Below the pieces are notes generated by a model. It worked only from the letters and a program-made list of their open reading frames with translations. It did not search any database and had not been told where the DNA came from. From Ceratobasidium sp. AG-K (Eukaryota; Basidiomycota; Agaricomycetes; Cantharellales; Ceratobasidiaceae), in contig JAWNGF010000008.1 of the NCBI GenBank assembly GCA_037039685.1, positions 992,001-1,056,000 of the forward strand: a DNA stretch of 64,000 bases, in the 5' to 3' direction. The translations under genes were made by a program, and so were the position numbers. Of the stretch, positions 1 through 11,710 are shown piece by piece (positions within the stretch are counted from its first letter, which is position 1; every line of letters begins with the position of its first letter).

Positions 1-1
1 G

Positions 2-1089
2 CGACCATTGGATATCACCGGCCACCAGCCCGATCCAAAATGCAGGTGGGTACAGATTTGGCGGTGGCTCGGAATTCGTTTCACACTTGCCCCTCGCATA
101 GGTTCTTTTGGAAAATGCAAACGCCTCCACCCTACCCGACGGCCTTTCCGTCTCTGAACATGCAAAATGTTGTGCCTGCCGCGTTTGCTGACACGTGGGA
201 GTCTACCCTCGAAACCTGGGGAAAGAGCATGAAAGATGCAGTCGAAGGTGTAGCACGCATGGCTGCCACGGGCCTGGGAATCGATCAAGAGACATTTACG
301 GATGCGGGCAAATATGGGTGAGCGAATAAGGTCAAATTTCAATCGAGGTTTGACGAAGTTGCGGTGGTTAGGCCTCATTTGCTAGCTCCCACTGCGAGTG
401 ACTTGCGGAAGTATGGAGCCAAGGATACGATTCTGGCAGGTTTTCATTCGGACTTGAATTTCCTGTACGCAATGACCCCAAATGCTGCCCGTCCTCCCAC
501 TAATGCTACCCTGGGCGCAGGACTATTCATGGCCGTTCGCGGTATCCAGGGCTGCATATTTGGGCGCGCAATACTGGACGACGAATCGCAGTCAAAGTTC
601 CAGCAGGAAGGTACCTTCTGGTTCAGGCAGGCAAACAGCTCGAACATCTTACCGGCGGCTTGGTCAAGGCTGGGTTCCACGAAGTTGTAGTTAACGAGGG
701 GACTATTGGCGTACGTCAATCCAGCACATTTCATTACCCCTGAATACTTTCGTCTACGAATGAGGCTTTTTAGCCCAGTTATCATTCCTTGCAATAGCAA
801 CTAACCCGACGCATGTAGGCAATGGACCGGACGCGTACATTGCACCCTACACGCCCACTCATCCGAATTTCGTCGACCTTCTTCTGGCACCTCTCTTCAG
901 ACTACGAACTCGCCACTATTCCGCAACTCGCGGCCAGGGCCAAGGATACACTCGACGAAGAGAGGACCACGTACGAGCCGATGAAGGTTGGAACACAGGT
1001 TCAGAAGTAAGTTTGGTGACTCGGTGCTTTGGAATGCGTTGGGCTTACAATTGGTTAGCGAATTGAAACATATTGCTTTGATGGCATGA
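2..1089 (+). CDS. 2-oxoglutarate/Fe(II)-dependent dioxygenase, 5' end outside window
   Basis: This is the 3' portion of a gene for a non-haem Fe(II)/2-oxoglutarate oxygenase of the isopenicillin-N-synthase-like fold. I read six exons with consistent phases: 2-45, 102-317, 372-464, 521-710, 819-1006 and 1059-1089. The joined frame shows the iron-binding HxD in FHSDLNFLTIHGRSRYPGL, split by the intron at 465-520. The distal part carries an arginine-x-serine motif of the kind that binds 2-oxoglutarate, RISSTFFWHLSSDYEL, followed by the C-terminus ELKHIALMA. The distal histidine is less certain, because the stretch just before the RxS motif is hard to read across the 711-818 intron. The substrate cannot be told. 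The start codon lies left of the window. Confidence 0.7.
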
Positions 1090-1513
1090 GTGGGAACTCC
1101 CTATATGTAAATTTATTGATGATTTCGCAATAATTCATTTTCATGTGAACGTGAATTACTACTGTCGCGATAACAAGGCTGAGGAACCTGGGCCGAACGC
1201 GCGCGAGCCAATCAGGCCAAGTCTCCGACGCATAAAACCAAATAAATACAACTTCGTTCACAGCATGATACTCAAAATCTACTATACAGTGTGCACGGGA
1301 GACCAAGAAATGCAAACCAGGGGGAAAGAGACACAAAGCACGACAGGGAGGGACAGCAGAAATTGAGGCTCATTAGATTCACATAAATATCCGCCGAAAA
1401 CAATTGCAGGGGGTATAAGAGCCGAAGAGGGGAGTAGCAGAATTGCCTAAAAGGAAGATGTCAGATCAAGCGGCGAATCAAGTAACAAAGTAATACCAAC
1501 CTATTGTTTTTGA
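1090..1513. other. intergenic, no gene recognised
   Basis: This is the spacer between two convergent genes, the dioxygenase gene (plus) and the F-box-like gene (minus). It is AT-rich around 1090-1150, as expected for 3' flanks. Short open frames here show no family signature. Confidence 0.6.
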
Positions 1514-3097
1514 CTACCATACTGGCGTCAGCGCACCAACACTTTCAAACGCAACCCCGTCGGCTTCGCATGCCATCCGTACTTGCTCGCTTGCCCGTCT
1601 ATCACCGCCGACTACCGTCACGCGTTGAAACCCGCAGCGTCCGGCGTTTTCGAGTACGCGGAGTGTATTGGCGCACGGGTTGCGTGACTGCAACATGCTT
1701 GGCCTGGATTGCGCGGAGGAGATCAGGGGCACTTGCGCACTTTCGGTGTAGCACCAGCTCTTGCAATGCTTCGGTGCCCAAATTTTGAGGAGCCAAACCA
1801 GAAGAGTCCCGTCCGAGAAGCTGCCGAACAACTTCAATATGGGCAGCATCAAAGTAATGTAGTCGCAACGATCGGAGGGTTGGAGCGTGTTCACGCAGGA
1901 GTTCAGCCAAAGCATCAGGAGGCGGGAGGAAGCAAAGCTCGAGGACCTCGAGTCTGGATTTCCTGCAAATGGGAGTCGCGCCCTGAGGTTTGACGCTCAA
2001 CAGCCAAGTAAGGAGCGCGGGAGATGGTGGAAGTCTTCCACGCCAGATGAGTTGACGGAGCGAGCAATTCGGGGCGGGCTCGGTTGGGATATCTTTGCTC
2101 TCGTCCCAGCTCAGCGAACCTGCGAGGGACGGCCTACGGGCCAGTAGCACTCGAGATGGGCATCAACAGGTGGATCGCGTGGGAGCTCTCCCTCGAGAAT
2201 GAGAGTATCCAAGTTTGGGGCGAGAGCATGGATAAGCTGAAAGACGGCTGTGTCCGAGCTACCTTCGGTTGATGCCGCCCCCGACGCGGTAATCCAACTA
2301 GGCTGTTGGTGTTGAACGAGTAACGCGAGTACGGTCGCTTGAGCACATGCACACTTAACGCAGAAACGGATTTGCATGCACACAGAGTATCTAGGACAAA
2401 CGGCGAAAAGGAATCGATGCGATCGATGACAATATGGGCGCTTCGCAAGTGTGACATTCTCCCCAGCAGCAAAGCGAGATGTCTCTCTGTCACCGCCCCC
2501 GTAGGTAATGGCGACGCAATCGAGCAAGGGTTGGGACAATTTCGTCCCAAGTGAACGTCGCTCCCGCACCTGCATGTCATTGCCTGATCGGGCTGAGTGA
2601 CAAACAAATTTAGCGACCGAACGAGGGATGACAAGTCTAGCGCGCGATTGGATGGGCGAGGCAAGTCGATTTCGAGAGCGTTGATGAGCGCTTGTGTTGA
2701 TCGTTGCGACCGGGGCGTGGGTACAGATGGGGTTGCAGCAGCGGTGATAGCTCGGAGTCTTGACGCCCTAGATACTGGGAGCGTTGGGTCTGTTTTTGCA
2801 TCGCGCAAGTGCGTGAGAAGGACCAGACGCAGCCAGAAGAATTCCCGGGGCTGCTCGGGCTACTGGTGTCCATGATTCAGAAGTGCGCGTGAGTACAATG
2901 TTACGGAAGAGAATTTCTTGTGCCAATGGTCGCCACAGACTACACACGAGTGCTGCGCTAGAAAGAGTCAAGGTGTCGGGATGGGGGTTCAAGGATGAGG
3001 GTTCGTAGGCAGCCTCAAGGATCTGCAGGACAAGCTCTGGCGCAAGTGAAGGCATGATGGGCGCAGGGGAGGCCTGAAATGACGGTTCAGGCGCCAC
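1514..3097 (-). CDS. F-box-like/LRR protein, fragmented reading frame
   Basis: The N-terminus, read from 3097 or from an internal Met at 3055, has an F-box-like helix pair: SLAPELVLQILEAAYEP, then AALVCSLWRPLAQEILF. Downstream exons on the same strand give leucine-rich stretches typical of basidiomycete F-box proteins, such as FQLIHALAPNLDTLILEGEL near 2180-2240, SRLEVLELCFLPPPDALAEL near 1930-1980 and TLRSLRLHYFDAAHIEVVRQ near 1840-1890. Family proteins of this layout are thought to be substrate receptors of SCF ubiquitin ligases. Several introns are needed. Near 1690-1740 the frame must change to reach the natural-looking C-terminus ending at 1514. A 53-bp GT-AG candidate there gives the wrong phase, and the only phase-correct one is just 37 bp. 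A one-base discrepancy or decay is therefore possible. Confidence 0.5.
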
Positions 3098-4633
3098 AAT
3101 GTATAGCTTTGGGGGGCGCTTACCTAGTACTATTTTACGTGGTGAACCGAGAAAGAGGCGGGAGGAAGAGGATTCTCACTGGCCTGTAGCGCGTGCTTTT
3201 ATGTTTGGTTCCCCGTGATTTTGGGTGGTGCTGGCAGTTATGCAATGCAGATCCTCCCGCGGTAATTAGGGGACCCAATGGAGAAAGAAACCGACTTTTA
3301 GGGCCCGTCAGAGTTAGGAGTATTAGCGGGGGCTGAGATGCGTGCTCGGGAGCGAAGTTCTAGGCATGCGGTACGATGTAATCGAAGAAGGGTTTCCGGC
3401 TGTCATCACAAGCGCCGAAGAGTCTTATTGCGGATCAATGGGCTCGGGAAGAGGCTAATCGGCATTGCGAGCTCCTTTATCTCGAAAGACAATCATAAAG
3501 CTACTAAAGTCCTTTTGGTGTCCGGGTCGGGAAACGTTTTGTGAGCCGGCGGGCAAACTGGAACCCGAGCCGGTTCGCTTCCATATTCAGGACGAGCAGG
3601 CGTTTCAACATCGAACCACACGTACGCGGTCATGCACGAAATCTAGCCAAGGCCAATTGTGACGGTAGAATCAATGGCTTCATGGTCCTCCTGAAATGCC
3701 CGGCTCAGAGGCAAAGCCCGAAGATGCATCGGTCCTCGGCTCGCAACGCTAAGGCGTACAGCTGGGCGTGCCTGAAGTGACAGTGACACCAAGCCCCTCA
3801 AGGCTGACATGGAATAACTTGGTCATGATGGATTGCACTGGTTGTTCAGTCTAACCTCTAAAACTACGTTGATGGGGGCATGTATCGTACAGATTCAGTC
3901 TCGGTTTCTACTCAAATTTCAGCCATAGAGCAAGAAGAGCTCACCAAGATCCACTTTGACCTGATCCTTGCGAAGATCTGGGGTGCAGCCAACCCCAGGA
4001 ATGATAGAGACTCGCAGGATTGCAACTCACGAAAGTGCGGGCTAAAACCCGGTTAGCGTAGAGGCATTGCTGGTCATTGGACGCCGTACTGAGCCACATC
4101 CTACGTAAATTTAAAACATGTAATCGAATGGGAACAATAGCTAAGCCTACAAGAAGTCATTGCTAGAACCGCCTAAAATTCCACCCGTTCATCCACCCCC
4201 TATAGTTCTGGGCATGCCTCGTCGTACGTGGGTCTGGGTCTAGGCATGCCGCATCGCATCCATGCACAAACCACGAGCGCACTAAAGTCAAAGGAGCCGC
4301 ACAGCTACCCCACAGACATGCCTATTCGAATATTTGCCTCCCAATGTTATGCCCACAGCCGTCAACATGTCCAGGCCCCCATTCAACGAACTCCTCAACT
4401 TCCCAGAGTCCTCCGACCGAGCTCGGACCAACGTCTGAAACAGAGGTTGCCCTGGCTAGAGCTTGGTGGTCGTTGCATCTTGGCCCATCGACATGGCAGT
4501 TCCCGCGGGCTGAACGGCTCTTTCCCCATCAAACGCCCCAGCAGTCCCGATTGTCATCTGGCTGAGTGACCCAGAGAGTGCGTCGACGGCAGGTTCGGCC
4601 GCGGCTCGCTCCGAACCAAAGCATATAATCGGC
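3098..4633. other. intergenic, no gene recognised
   Basis: The spacer lies between the two minus-strand F-box-like genes. It holds the upstream region of the 1514-3097 gene and the uncertain 3' end of the next one. Short open frames on both strands (for example 4228-4569 plus) have no recognisable motif and no splice-linked neighbours. Confidence 0.5.
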
Positions 4634-6247
4634 CTAGTCGGCTGCCATCCAATCCAATGTCCAGCTATCGCAATGTCCGCCACATCTCGGAATATCGCGG
4701 GGACCCTCGTCGTCATCGTGTTTAAATGCGTTGGGGTTCGGGTCGGCATCCGTGAATCGCATGACGCGCACCGTCGCTGAATCTTGCATGCGCTTCCAGA
4801 TAGCGTTGAGTGTCCTGCATCCATCCATGAAGCCATCTTCGAATGCTTTCCCCCAATCTGCTCGTTGCTGGGTGGTGTGGTTCGATGGCCCTGCGAAAGC
4901 GGTCGAAAAGGTGCGTAAGGTGGGCGGAGAAGGAACCACCCGTACCCGGCGTGTGGTGGGATCATCACGATTTGAGGTTTGAGACGACGGTCCTGTGGGC
5001 CCGCCATTTGTAGTCTGAGCTTGGACCCGATGCTCCCTCAACGAGATGGTAGCGGTCGCTAGTCCTCGTCTGCCTCTTCGTGCCCGGGCAGCGGGCTGGG
5101 AGCAGGGGCTGGGGTCGGTGCGACGGGAGCCTCTCCATGCAGAGCGGCTTGGACGGCCTCTTCCTCTCTCATCTGCGCGTCCATCCAGTCTTGTATATCC
5201 TTTTCTTTTCGTTTCGCCCTTCCAGCTCCTGCAAGCGCGCAAGCGCGCCCAAGTGACATCCACCCAGGAGAATCCCTTGGCATGGTCCCAGCGTTTCTAT
5301 CTATAACTACGTGCCTGAGCCGAATAAGGCGTTCGAGCAGGGATCCAATTGCTTTTTCAGCACTCGGCGGGGGTAGAGTAGTAGTGGAGATATCAAGGAA
5401 ATTGAGTCTTGGGAACGAAGTATCGTGCGAAGCAAGGTGTGCAGTCACCGGTTTTGCTGGGACCGATATCCGTAATGCCCGGAGGTGCTGGCCGACTGGA
5501 GAAAGTGAGAGCTCTGTAAGGGGTTTGAAGGAGAAGAACACCTGGAAATATATCAGCTGGTTTGCACCTGAGTATAGAGCCAAATTAGACTTGCAATAGG
5601 TTGAGCAAAACTCACGTGCGCCCTGTACGAAATGGTATCCTGAGTGATCGACATGTTTTCGAGATGACTTTCTTCGGTGACAGGCCACTTGGAGATTTGC
5701 ACAAGCATCTCGTCAAAGTATGCACCCTGATATATGTGTGTGTACTTAGGCCTATCGCACCTAGTAATAAATCAAATACCCACTCACTTGAAGAAATGGC
5801 AGATAGGTGGCCCTTTCGACATACGGCTTGAACCGTAGCCGCAAATCCCTAAGTTTCAACCTTGGCTTCGTAAACAGGTCATATAGATGTTCAGGGCTGT
5901 ATGTTGTTCCAATAAACACTGCACAACCGGTACCGATGGCAATAGTACCAGTAGGTTTATTATAATATCTGCATTGACATTCCACACCTGCACAGCGATC
6001 GATTTAATTTGTTCGCTCGGGTTGTACCGCGACCCTTCATCGCCTTTTCGTTTTCGAAATAAGTGATAGAGATATAAGGCTGCTGCTTGGTTGTGTACGA
6101 TAATGTGATGGAAAATTGGCGTCGTGGGACAGGGGAATGGGGGAGTGCGCGGACAAGGTTAAGAACAGCCTTTTGGCTATCGGATGGGGGAACATGAGAT
6201 AAAATGACAGCGTATATTTCGGAAGGGAGGCCAGAGAGTCTAGCCAT
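4634..6247 (-). CDS. F-box-like protein, 3' part uncertain
   Basis: The start is taken at 6247, where an F-box-like helix follows: RLSGLPSEIYAVILSHVPPS, then KAVLNLVRALPHSPVPRR. A second exon near 5985-5790 reads VFIGTTYSPEHLYDLFTK and LKLRDLRLRFKPYVERA. A third, ending near 5059, carries LRALRISVPAKPVTAHLASH, FPRLNFLDISTTTLPPPS and LLERLIRLRHVVIDRNAGTM, so leucine-rich strand/helix units are visible. This gives the usual F-box-plus-LRR layout. Beyond about 5130 three frames are open and the end is ambiguous. A 55-bp GT-AG intron there leads to an early stop near 4980, while another frame stays open to 4634 with a plausible acidic tail (KHDDDEGPRDI). The target of the presumed ubiquitin ligase is unknown. 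Confidence 0.5.
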
Positions 6248-7387
6248 GGGGTATATAGCCTACGTTCCGAGAGTCGTCTATTTGGGATGTGGCATCTAGA
6301 TGCAGGTTCGCTGACAAATGGGTGTGTACCAGTGTGGTGGAACAGAGCTGGGTCAAACCAAGATAAAGAAAATGCCGGATCATGCAAGTAGGTACCCCAT
6401 TGTGACCGCCGATTTGTGAAACTTTGACTAACAGCAAAAGGTGTGGTTATGTGAGGGAAAATCGTTGTACCATTATTGGGCAGTGGTTTCCACATGATTA
6501 TTATTCACAGTCCCTCTTGTAACTTTTCGATACGAGCGGTACGGTAAGTGACTTAGATAAGCGTCGACGAAGCCGACGCGTGAATGACAAGCCAATAACC
6601 GTATTACTCGAGGGAGATGGTATGTACAGGGTAAAATGCATGCTATTTTATATGTTTTCTACGAGTCCAAATGAATGGACACTAGTTACCGTTGGGGCAA
6701 TCTAACCGAACGGCTGAGACAGAGGAGAGGGGGAGGGAATCTTAGTAAAGAACGAGAACCGCGCACGAGCGCGTGGAAAGGCCCGGAATGATCCTAAGCG
6801 ATACAGAGTCGGGCCGGGCAGAAACCAAATTAAACACGAGAAAGGGAGGACGAGACGAGACCTCCGCGGGAGTGTATGCGCGAGGGGGATCACGGTGAGT
6901 GCCGAAGTGTCGCGCGCCTTACACCTCTCTTCCAGGTCCGATTGGTTCCACTCTACTTGAAAAAAAGCTGTAAGATAATGGAAGAATAGGATGCAACGAT
7001 TGCGTGAATGTATGCGCGACATTGTGGCACATTTCCCACGCTCTCGACGACCGAGTTATAGGTCCCAACAATACAGCGTTTGAGAATTTCACGCGGCCGC
7101 GGCACCATTTCCATGTATCTAATAATTTCTTTAGCATTAGTTTGACGATTAAAATCCATAGCAACGTAGTATGAGAACTTCATTCTACCCCAATTCTAGG
7201 AGCATTTACTCGCTCTAAAGCGCCGGAGGGATGTTTCCAGCAGCGAGAGATCGATCGTGGCACTCCAGCCGTCAGACGGAGAGAACTGGGCACTGTAACT
7301 CCAAGTAAAAACACTGCAATTCACAGATCGAGTAGACGACCTACGCCTGGTTCAACCCGGAGATGGTACAACCTGGTTGACTCCTCC
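6248..7387. other. intergenic, no gene recognised
   Basis: No convincing gene. Minus-strand frames at about 6702-7183 are open over 70-100 codons but show no family motif and no splice-linked extension. The region lies upstream of the F-box-like gene ending at 6247. Confidence 0.5.
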
Positions 7388-7542
7388 TTCTCGATGGCGG
7401 CCTTGATGCGCAGAGGGTTGGTGACGGTCAAGTCATCACCGACAATCTGGATACCAGAGTTGGCGGTAAAGCAACTCCATGCCTCCCAGTCGTCCTGGTC
7501 AAACGGATCCTCGATCAACACGATGAGATATTTTTCAACATA
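7388..7542 (-). pseudogene. enolase exon fragment
   Basis: About 50 codons on the minus strand match the conserved core of enolase (2-phosphoglycerate hydratase, glycolysis): [18 protein letters not shown], then [19 protein letters not shown] and [15 protein letters not shown]. The [11 protein letters not shown] and [10 protein letters not shown] segments carry the metal-binding Glu and Asp of the active site. Similarity stops abruptly after IEK: the next conserved enolase block (the catalytic-lysine region) is absent, and nothing enolase-like was found upstream either. A functional enolase is about 430-440 residues, so this is an isolated relic of a duplication or retro-insertion. Confidence 0.8.
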
Positions 7543-9204
7543 GCCAGGGTAAAGGTTATGACGACCAGAACGTATTAGCTATGGCGTTTTGGGCTCCTAG
7601 TTAATAACACAAATTCCTTAATGCTTCATATAGCCGGATACTGGAGCGCTCGCTTGGATGCGATTTAAATCTACTATTGCTTTACATTTTCACGCAATCA
7701 TTAGAACAAATTTACTGTTTTTGGTAAGGATCAACCCAAGCCATGCCTGCTTAATAACGCCATTTTTGGTTCAGTGCGCAGGTCACTAATATTCCCGGCC
7801 CCCCGTACCGCAATCAAGAACATCAGGCCTAAATATCTGAGCGCCCTGTACTTACCGTTCCCATTCCCCCCCCCCCCCAATCGGCGACGCAGTACTCCAT
7901 ATATTCCATATCCAAACGTATGATTCAGAGTACATGCGCAGCCAGGTTATCATGCACCACTTGCCAGTGCACCATTCGATTCCCAAGTCTACAGGACCCG
8001 AGTACTCCTCGCCTGAGCAGCGCCAACTATGGCTCGGGACGAGTGCTAGGTATCGCAAGGCGAGATCATTTTTCTTTATATTACCACAGTAGATTTTCCG
8101 CTAAATGCTCGTGCACAGGCCCCCAGTTCCCTAGGCACAATCCACGGATCCCTATGGGTTGCCTAGCGGGACGAACATTATGCGAGCGAGCAATAAGTCG
8201 AAGTCTACTGTACACAATAAGCCTGACGGTTCACGATCTACCCATTACATACGTATTCACTGACCATAACATTTTTGTACTGTTACTGGTTTCGTACCCC
8301 TCGCTCCTAACCCCTCACGCGCAGCCCATGTCGTGCGAGCCGACATTTTCCTGGGCTCATATCCATTGTGAGTGTACTTTACCAAACCACAACAAAAATC
8401 CTTGACGTATCCTGCGCATCTACCATACGCGCGCACGTCTCCTGGTCGAGCATCTCAGCGAGAACCGCAGTGCTAATTGAGCTCTTAAGGGCTCGTTTGC
8501 GCAAACGAGCCCTTACTAACACGTGGGGGTTTTTGCTGAGATTGACGGACGATTCTTAAGACGGTTTGCTGAAGTGACTCATCTAGGCAACTCGGTTTTC
8601 GCAAGCACTGAATCCGCAAGTTAAGCGGTAAGACTGTATTTGACCCGTCGCTTACTTGCTATGAATGAAGGTGCTAGCTACACCCTGCACCTTGCGCGTC
8701 GAAGAGCTCTCGCTAGAGTACGACTGACGCTCCGGCACTACTTTGCCACAGCAGGCGACTCCCACACACATAGTAGTCGCTCCTGTATGATTTCTGAACT
8801 CTTATACCTCACGCTGCTGAACATGATATCAGCACCCAGTTAGATTTACATGCATGTATCCAATCAGGAGCACGCGCCGGAGACAAGGGTATTATGTACT
8901 AACCTTCCCGGACTCATTAGGGCTTACTCGGGGAGAAAATGCAATGTTTACGTGACTCGAAACACTCAACTAGTGCGCGTGCTCGTGCTCGTGCTCGTTC
9001 ACTACGACAGATTGTCACATAACTTTCTCGCACCATTATTTATTTACGCATAATACTAGCCTAAAAACAGCCCATACAACGATGTATATGTATTCGGGAA
9101 GTTGCCAGCGTCAAACCTAGAATGGAGCGTGTCAGATGGACGGCTTCTCTCTTCCCTGATGGGTTCTTACATTATTGGAGGAGTGAGATTGACAAGCCAG
9201 CTAG
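7543..9204. other. intergenic, no gene recognised; palindrome and simple repeats
   Basis: No gene is supported. It holds a 13-base C run at about 7866-7878, the perfect palindrome listed at 8486-8515, and a short GTGCTC triplication near 8978-8998. Base composition is more AT-rich than in the coding parts of the window. Confidence 0.55.
8486..8515. repeat. 30-bp perfect palindrome
   Basis: The left arm ends GCTCGTTTGC and the right arm begins GCAAACGAGC. Pairing extends five further bases on each side (TAAGG/CCTTA) with no loop. The arm contains CTCGTTTG, the same octamer that begins the terminal inverted repeats of the element at 20532-20729. It could be two transposon ends joined head to head, or a foldback relic. 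Confidence 0.75.
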
Positions 9205-10545
9205 TTATAGCCGACGAAGATGTACATTACACTGCTTGCAGTTGTTCACAAATCCCGGGTTGACAAGCGCTTGGTTATCATATAGCTTGTGCGCTCGACC
9301 CAGCTCAGCCAAGGTAGCGAGCCTCATATCGTACTCTATCCTCCAACACATTCCTTGCGCAGGACCCTCTGGCTCAAAGCCATGATGCTCTACCACACCA
9401 GGCAAGCCTATCAGCACATAGATGCACCAAGCACGGGTAGATGCCTCGAGGTCAAACATGTCCTTGGCGGTTGTAACGGACCGGCATAGTTCGTCCCTCT
9501 TCTGTGAAATTGCCATGGATGTCATCACGGCGACCAGGCACAGTCTGTACAGTATGCTCGTGGAGAATCGGAAGGCCATTCTCGTGTCCGTCTTGAACCG
9601 CCCATTGATTGATTTTGCGTCCAGGAACTGGACGAAAGGCTCGCTTCGATACCCAGCGCAGGGATCCAACATCCAACCATAGCGATGATCGGGTCGCGTA
9701 AGCCTCATCCAACAATTGTTTGTCAAATCGACATGTACCCCTTCATCCTCGACGAGAAACGGTAGCGCCCAGTGAAAGCCTTTAAGCTGGCGTGCGTTAT
9801 TGACTTTGCAGATACCGATAGATATGATACCCGAGTATACGCCCTCTCCGCTAGCATATGACGATGCCAGCTCCGGGACCGTTTCAATTGAAGGGAACCA
9901 GATTGGAAAAGGAGGTGGGTACCTCAGCTCGGGGACCTTGTAGTCGAGTGTGCGTTTCTTGGGCTTGGGCTCTGCGTGGGCTTGATGCAAGCCAAAACCA
10001 ACGGCTGTGATCGGGAGGAAGATATACGGAAGTGGAGCAGCACTTGGGATGCCACCTGGAGTGCCACTTGGGATACCACTTGGGACGGGAGGCGGAAGTG
10101 TAATCCAATGAGAGCGAGGGTCGCCCGCAACACGATGCACGGCTACTATGTTCTGGAACGGGAAACGATGGACGAGCGCATCGGTCGGTGGTTGAGTGTT
10201 GCCATTCGGTGCTTGGACATTCGAACTAGGAGCTTGACGGGCACCGATGTTGGAAATCTGGAGGACACTCGTACGACGAACTTGGCTTGCATTAGAAGCT
10301 CGGCTGGTACTTGCGTTGGGAACTTGGTGGGCGTTTGTGTCGCAAGGTTGGTGGGTATTCATTGGAGCCTGGTTATCACTCATTCCACGGGCGCCCGCAC
10401 CTGGATCCGCATTCCTAATCGGGAGGACCGGGGGTCCCATGGTCGTCAATCGCCTGCGCTTTGGATTAGGCTCGGGATTAGAAGTAGATTCGGGTTGAAT
10501 CGGAGGCTCAGTAGCAGCAGGCATGGCGAGTTGAAACAGATGCAA
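9205..10545 (-). CDS. hypothetical protein, 446 aa, single exon
   Basis: A single long frame on the minus strand, starting at 10545 (or at the Met at 10524, MPAATEPP). I do not recognise the family. The first 150 residues are low-complexity, rich in Pro, Asn, Ser and Ala, with a basic KRRR patch near residue 30 that could be a nuclear-localisation signal. A short internal repeat (PSGIPSGTPGGIPS) comes from imperfect 12-base repeats at about 10044-10092. The C-terminal 250 residues look globular, with conserved-looking stretches such as YSGIISIGICKVNNA and FHWALPFLVEDEGVHVDL and several cysteines. No signal peptide or clear membrane segment is seen. It has no introns, unlike nearly every other gene here, and stands alone in a repeat-bearing region. 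It may be a lineage-specific gene. Confidence 0.55.
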   Translation of the reverse strand: MHLFQLAMPAATEPPIQPESTSNPEPNPKRRRLTTMGPPVLPIRNADPGAGARGMSDNQAPMNTHQPCDTNAHQVPNASTSRASNASQVRRTSVLQISNIGARQAPSSNVQAPNGNTQPPTDALVHRFPFQNIVAVHRVAGDPRSHWITLPPPVPSGIPSGTPGGIPSAAPLPYIFLPITAVGFGLHQAHAEPKPKKRTLDYKVPELRYPPPFPIWFPSIETVPELASSYASGEGVYSGIISIGICKVNNARQLKGFHWALPFLVEDEGVHVDLTNNCWMRLTRPDHRYGWMLDPCAGYRSEPFVQFLDAKSINGRFKTDTRMAFRFSTSILYRLCLVAVMTSMAISQKRDELCRSVTTAKDMFDLEASTRAWCIYVLIGLPGVVEHHGFEPEGPAQGMCWRIEYDMRLATLAELGRAHKLYDNQALVNPGFVNNCKQCNVHLRRL

Positions 10546-11710
10546 GTAGGTTGCACTACCCAGTCTCGTCGAGCGTTATTTTAAACCACCTCAAGGCTTT
10601 CATCCAGGGGCTGAAGTTGACCTATATGCGTGATGATGCATATGCACAATCGAGCCAGTACAGTGCCCTGGGCTTTGAGGCGAGCACTTGGACCATCTAG
10701 CAATGTAGAATTCATATTCAGCGACGTATTCTCGGAGTGATGAGAGATATGTGACGGTTGGGTGAAGAGTCGTCGCGTGAGTTTGGTGTTGCCCTTTGTG
10801 CGATGGTTGCCTGGCGCTTAGGGAAGCCACATTGTTTCTGCCTCGATGACCAAACAGAGCCTTGTAGGCCCTGAATTAGATCGAAATTTACGCTCTGTAC
10901 ATTGGCAGATGAACCGAAGCCTGGCCAGATATTGACGTTGTCCTATGCACTTGGACCAAGCATTATTGGGGCGGAACAAGGTGGCAAGACTTTGGAAGAA
11001 CAGGCGTATCTTGGATAGGGCCCCGTGGGAACTGGTTTCTATTGAACCGCGAGTCGTTATCCGTATCAACGTATGCCAAGACGAAGGGTATAGCACCCCG
11101 CAGAGCTATTTTCTCCTAGTCGAACCACCGCTTACTCACGGGAAACGTGCGAAACGCCCCGATAGTGAATGTATTTGATATCCGCCCCCCACTGTACGAG
11201 CCCAAACACGAATAGCACACCACGCCGAGGGAATTTATCCCCGCTCAGAACAACTGGGATGAGGGCTCACATGCGATCGTTGCGGCCGAGAAGAACATCA
11301 TCCGGAGGGTAATCGGCAAGGTGTAACGTTGATCGACAGTGAGCTAGGTTTGGAGTCGAGAGGCCGGCAAGCGGCAGTGGCGTACGACAGCCCAGCTGCC
11401 CAAACACGCCCCGACGCATTTCAAACCAGCACAGATGGGAGTGCGACGCATACAACCAGGCGTGGCCCAGTCAACGGCATGGTGCAATGCAGATTCCTTA
11501 TCAGCCTCGGTCCCGCCACGCTGAGTCATCACACCACTCCTAACCAAACAGGCTATCGTCCGTAGCCCGACCGCGACGACCGTCGTGTCTGGATTTTTCA
11601 GTGTACACTTTTTTCTACCGCAACGAATACGACTTTACGACCCCTACTCCAACCGCGTCCCGATCGAATTAATCGTTTTTTCACCCTCGTTCGTATATCA
11701 GTATAATATA
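10546..11710. other. intergenic, no gene recognised
   Basis: The region lies upstream of two divergent genes (the 446-aa protein on minus, the WD40 gene on plus). Minus-strand frames at 10600-10830 and 10818-11096 overlap and are open, but show no motif. They could be untranslated leader or missed exons of the 446-aa gene. The last 100 bases before 11711 are AT-rich, fitting a promoter. Confidence 0.5.

Noticed and set aside
7866..7878. C homopolymer as a regulatory tract
   Set aside because: It stands alone with no gene adjacent. It is more likely a simple repeat.
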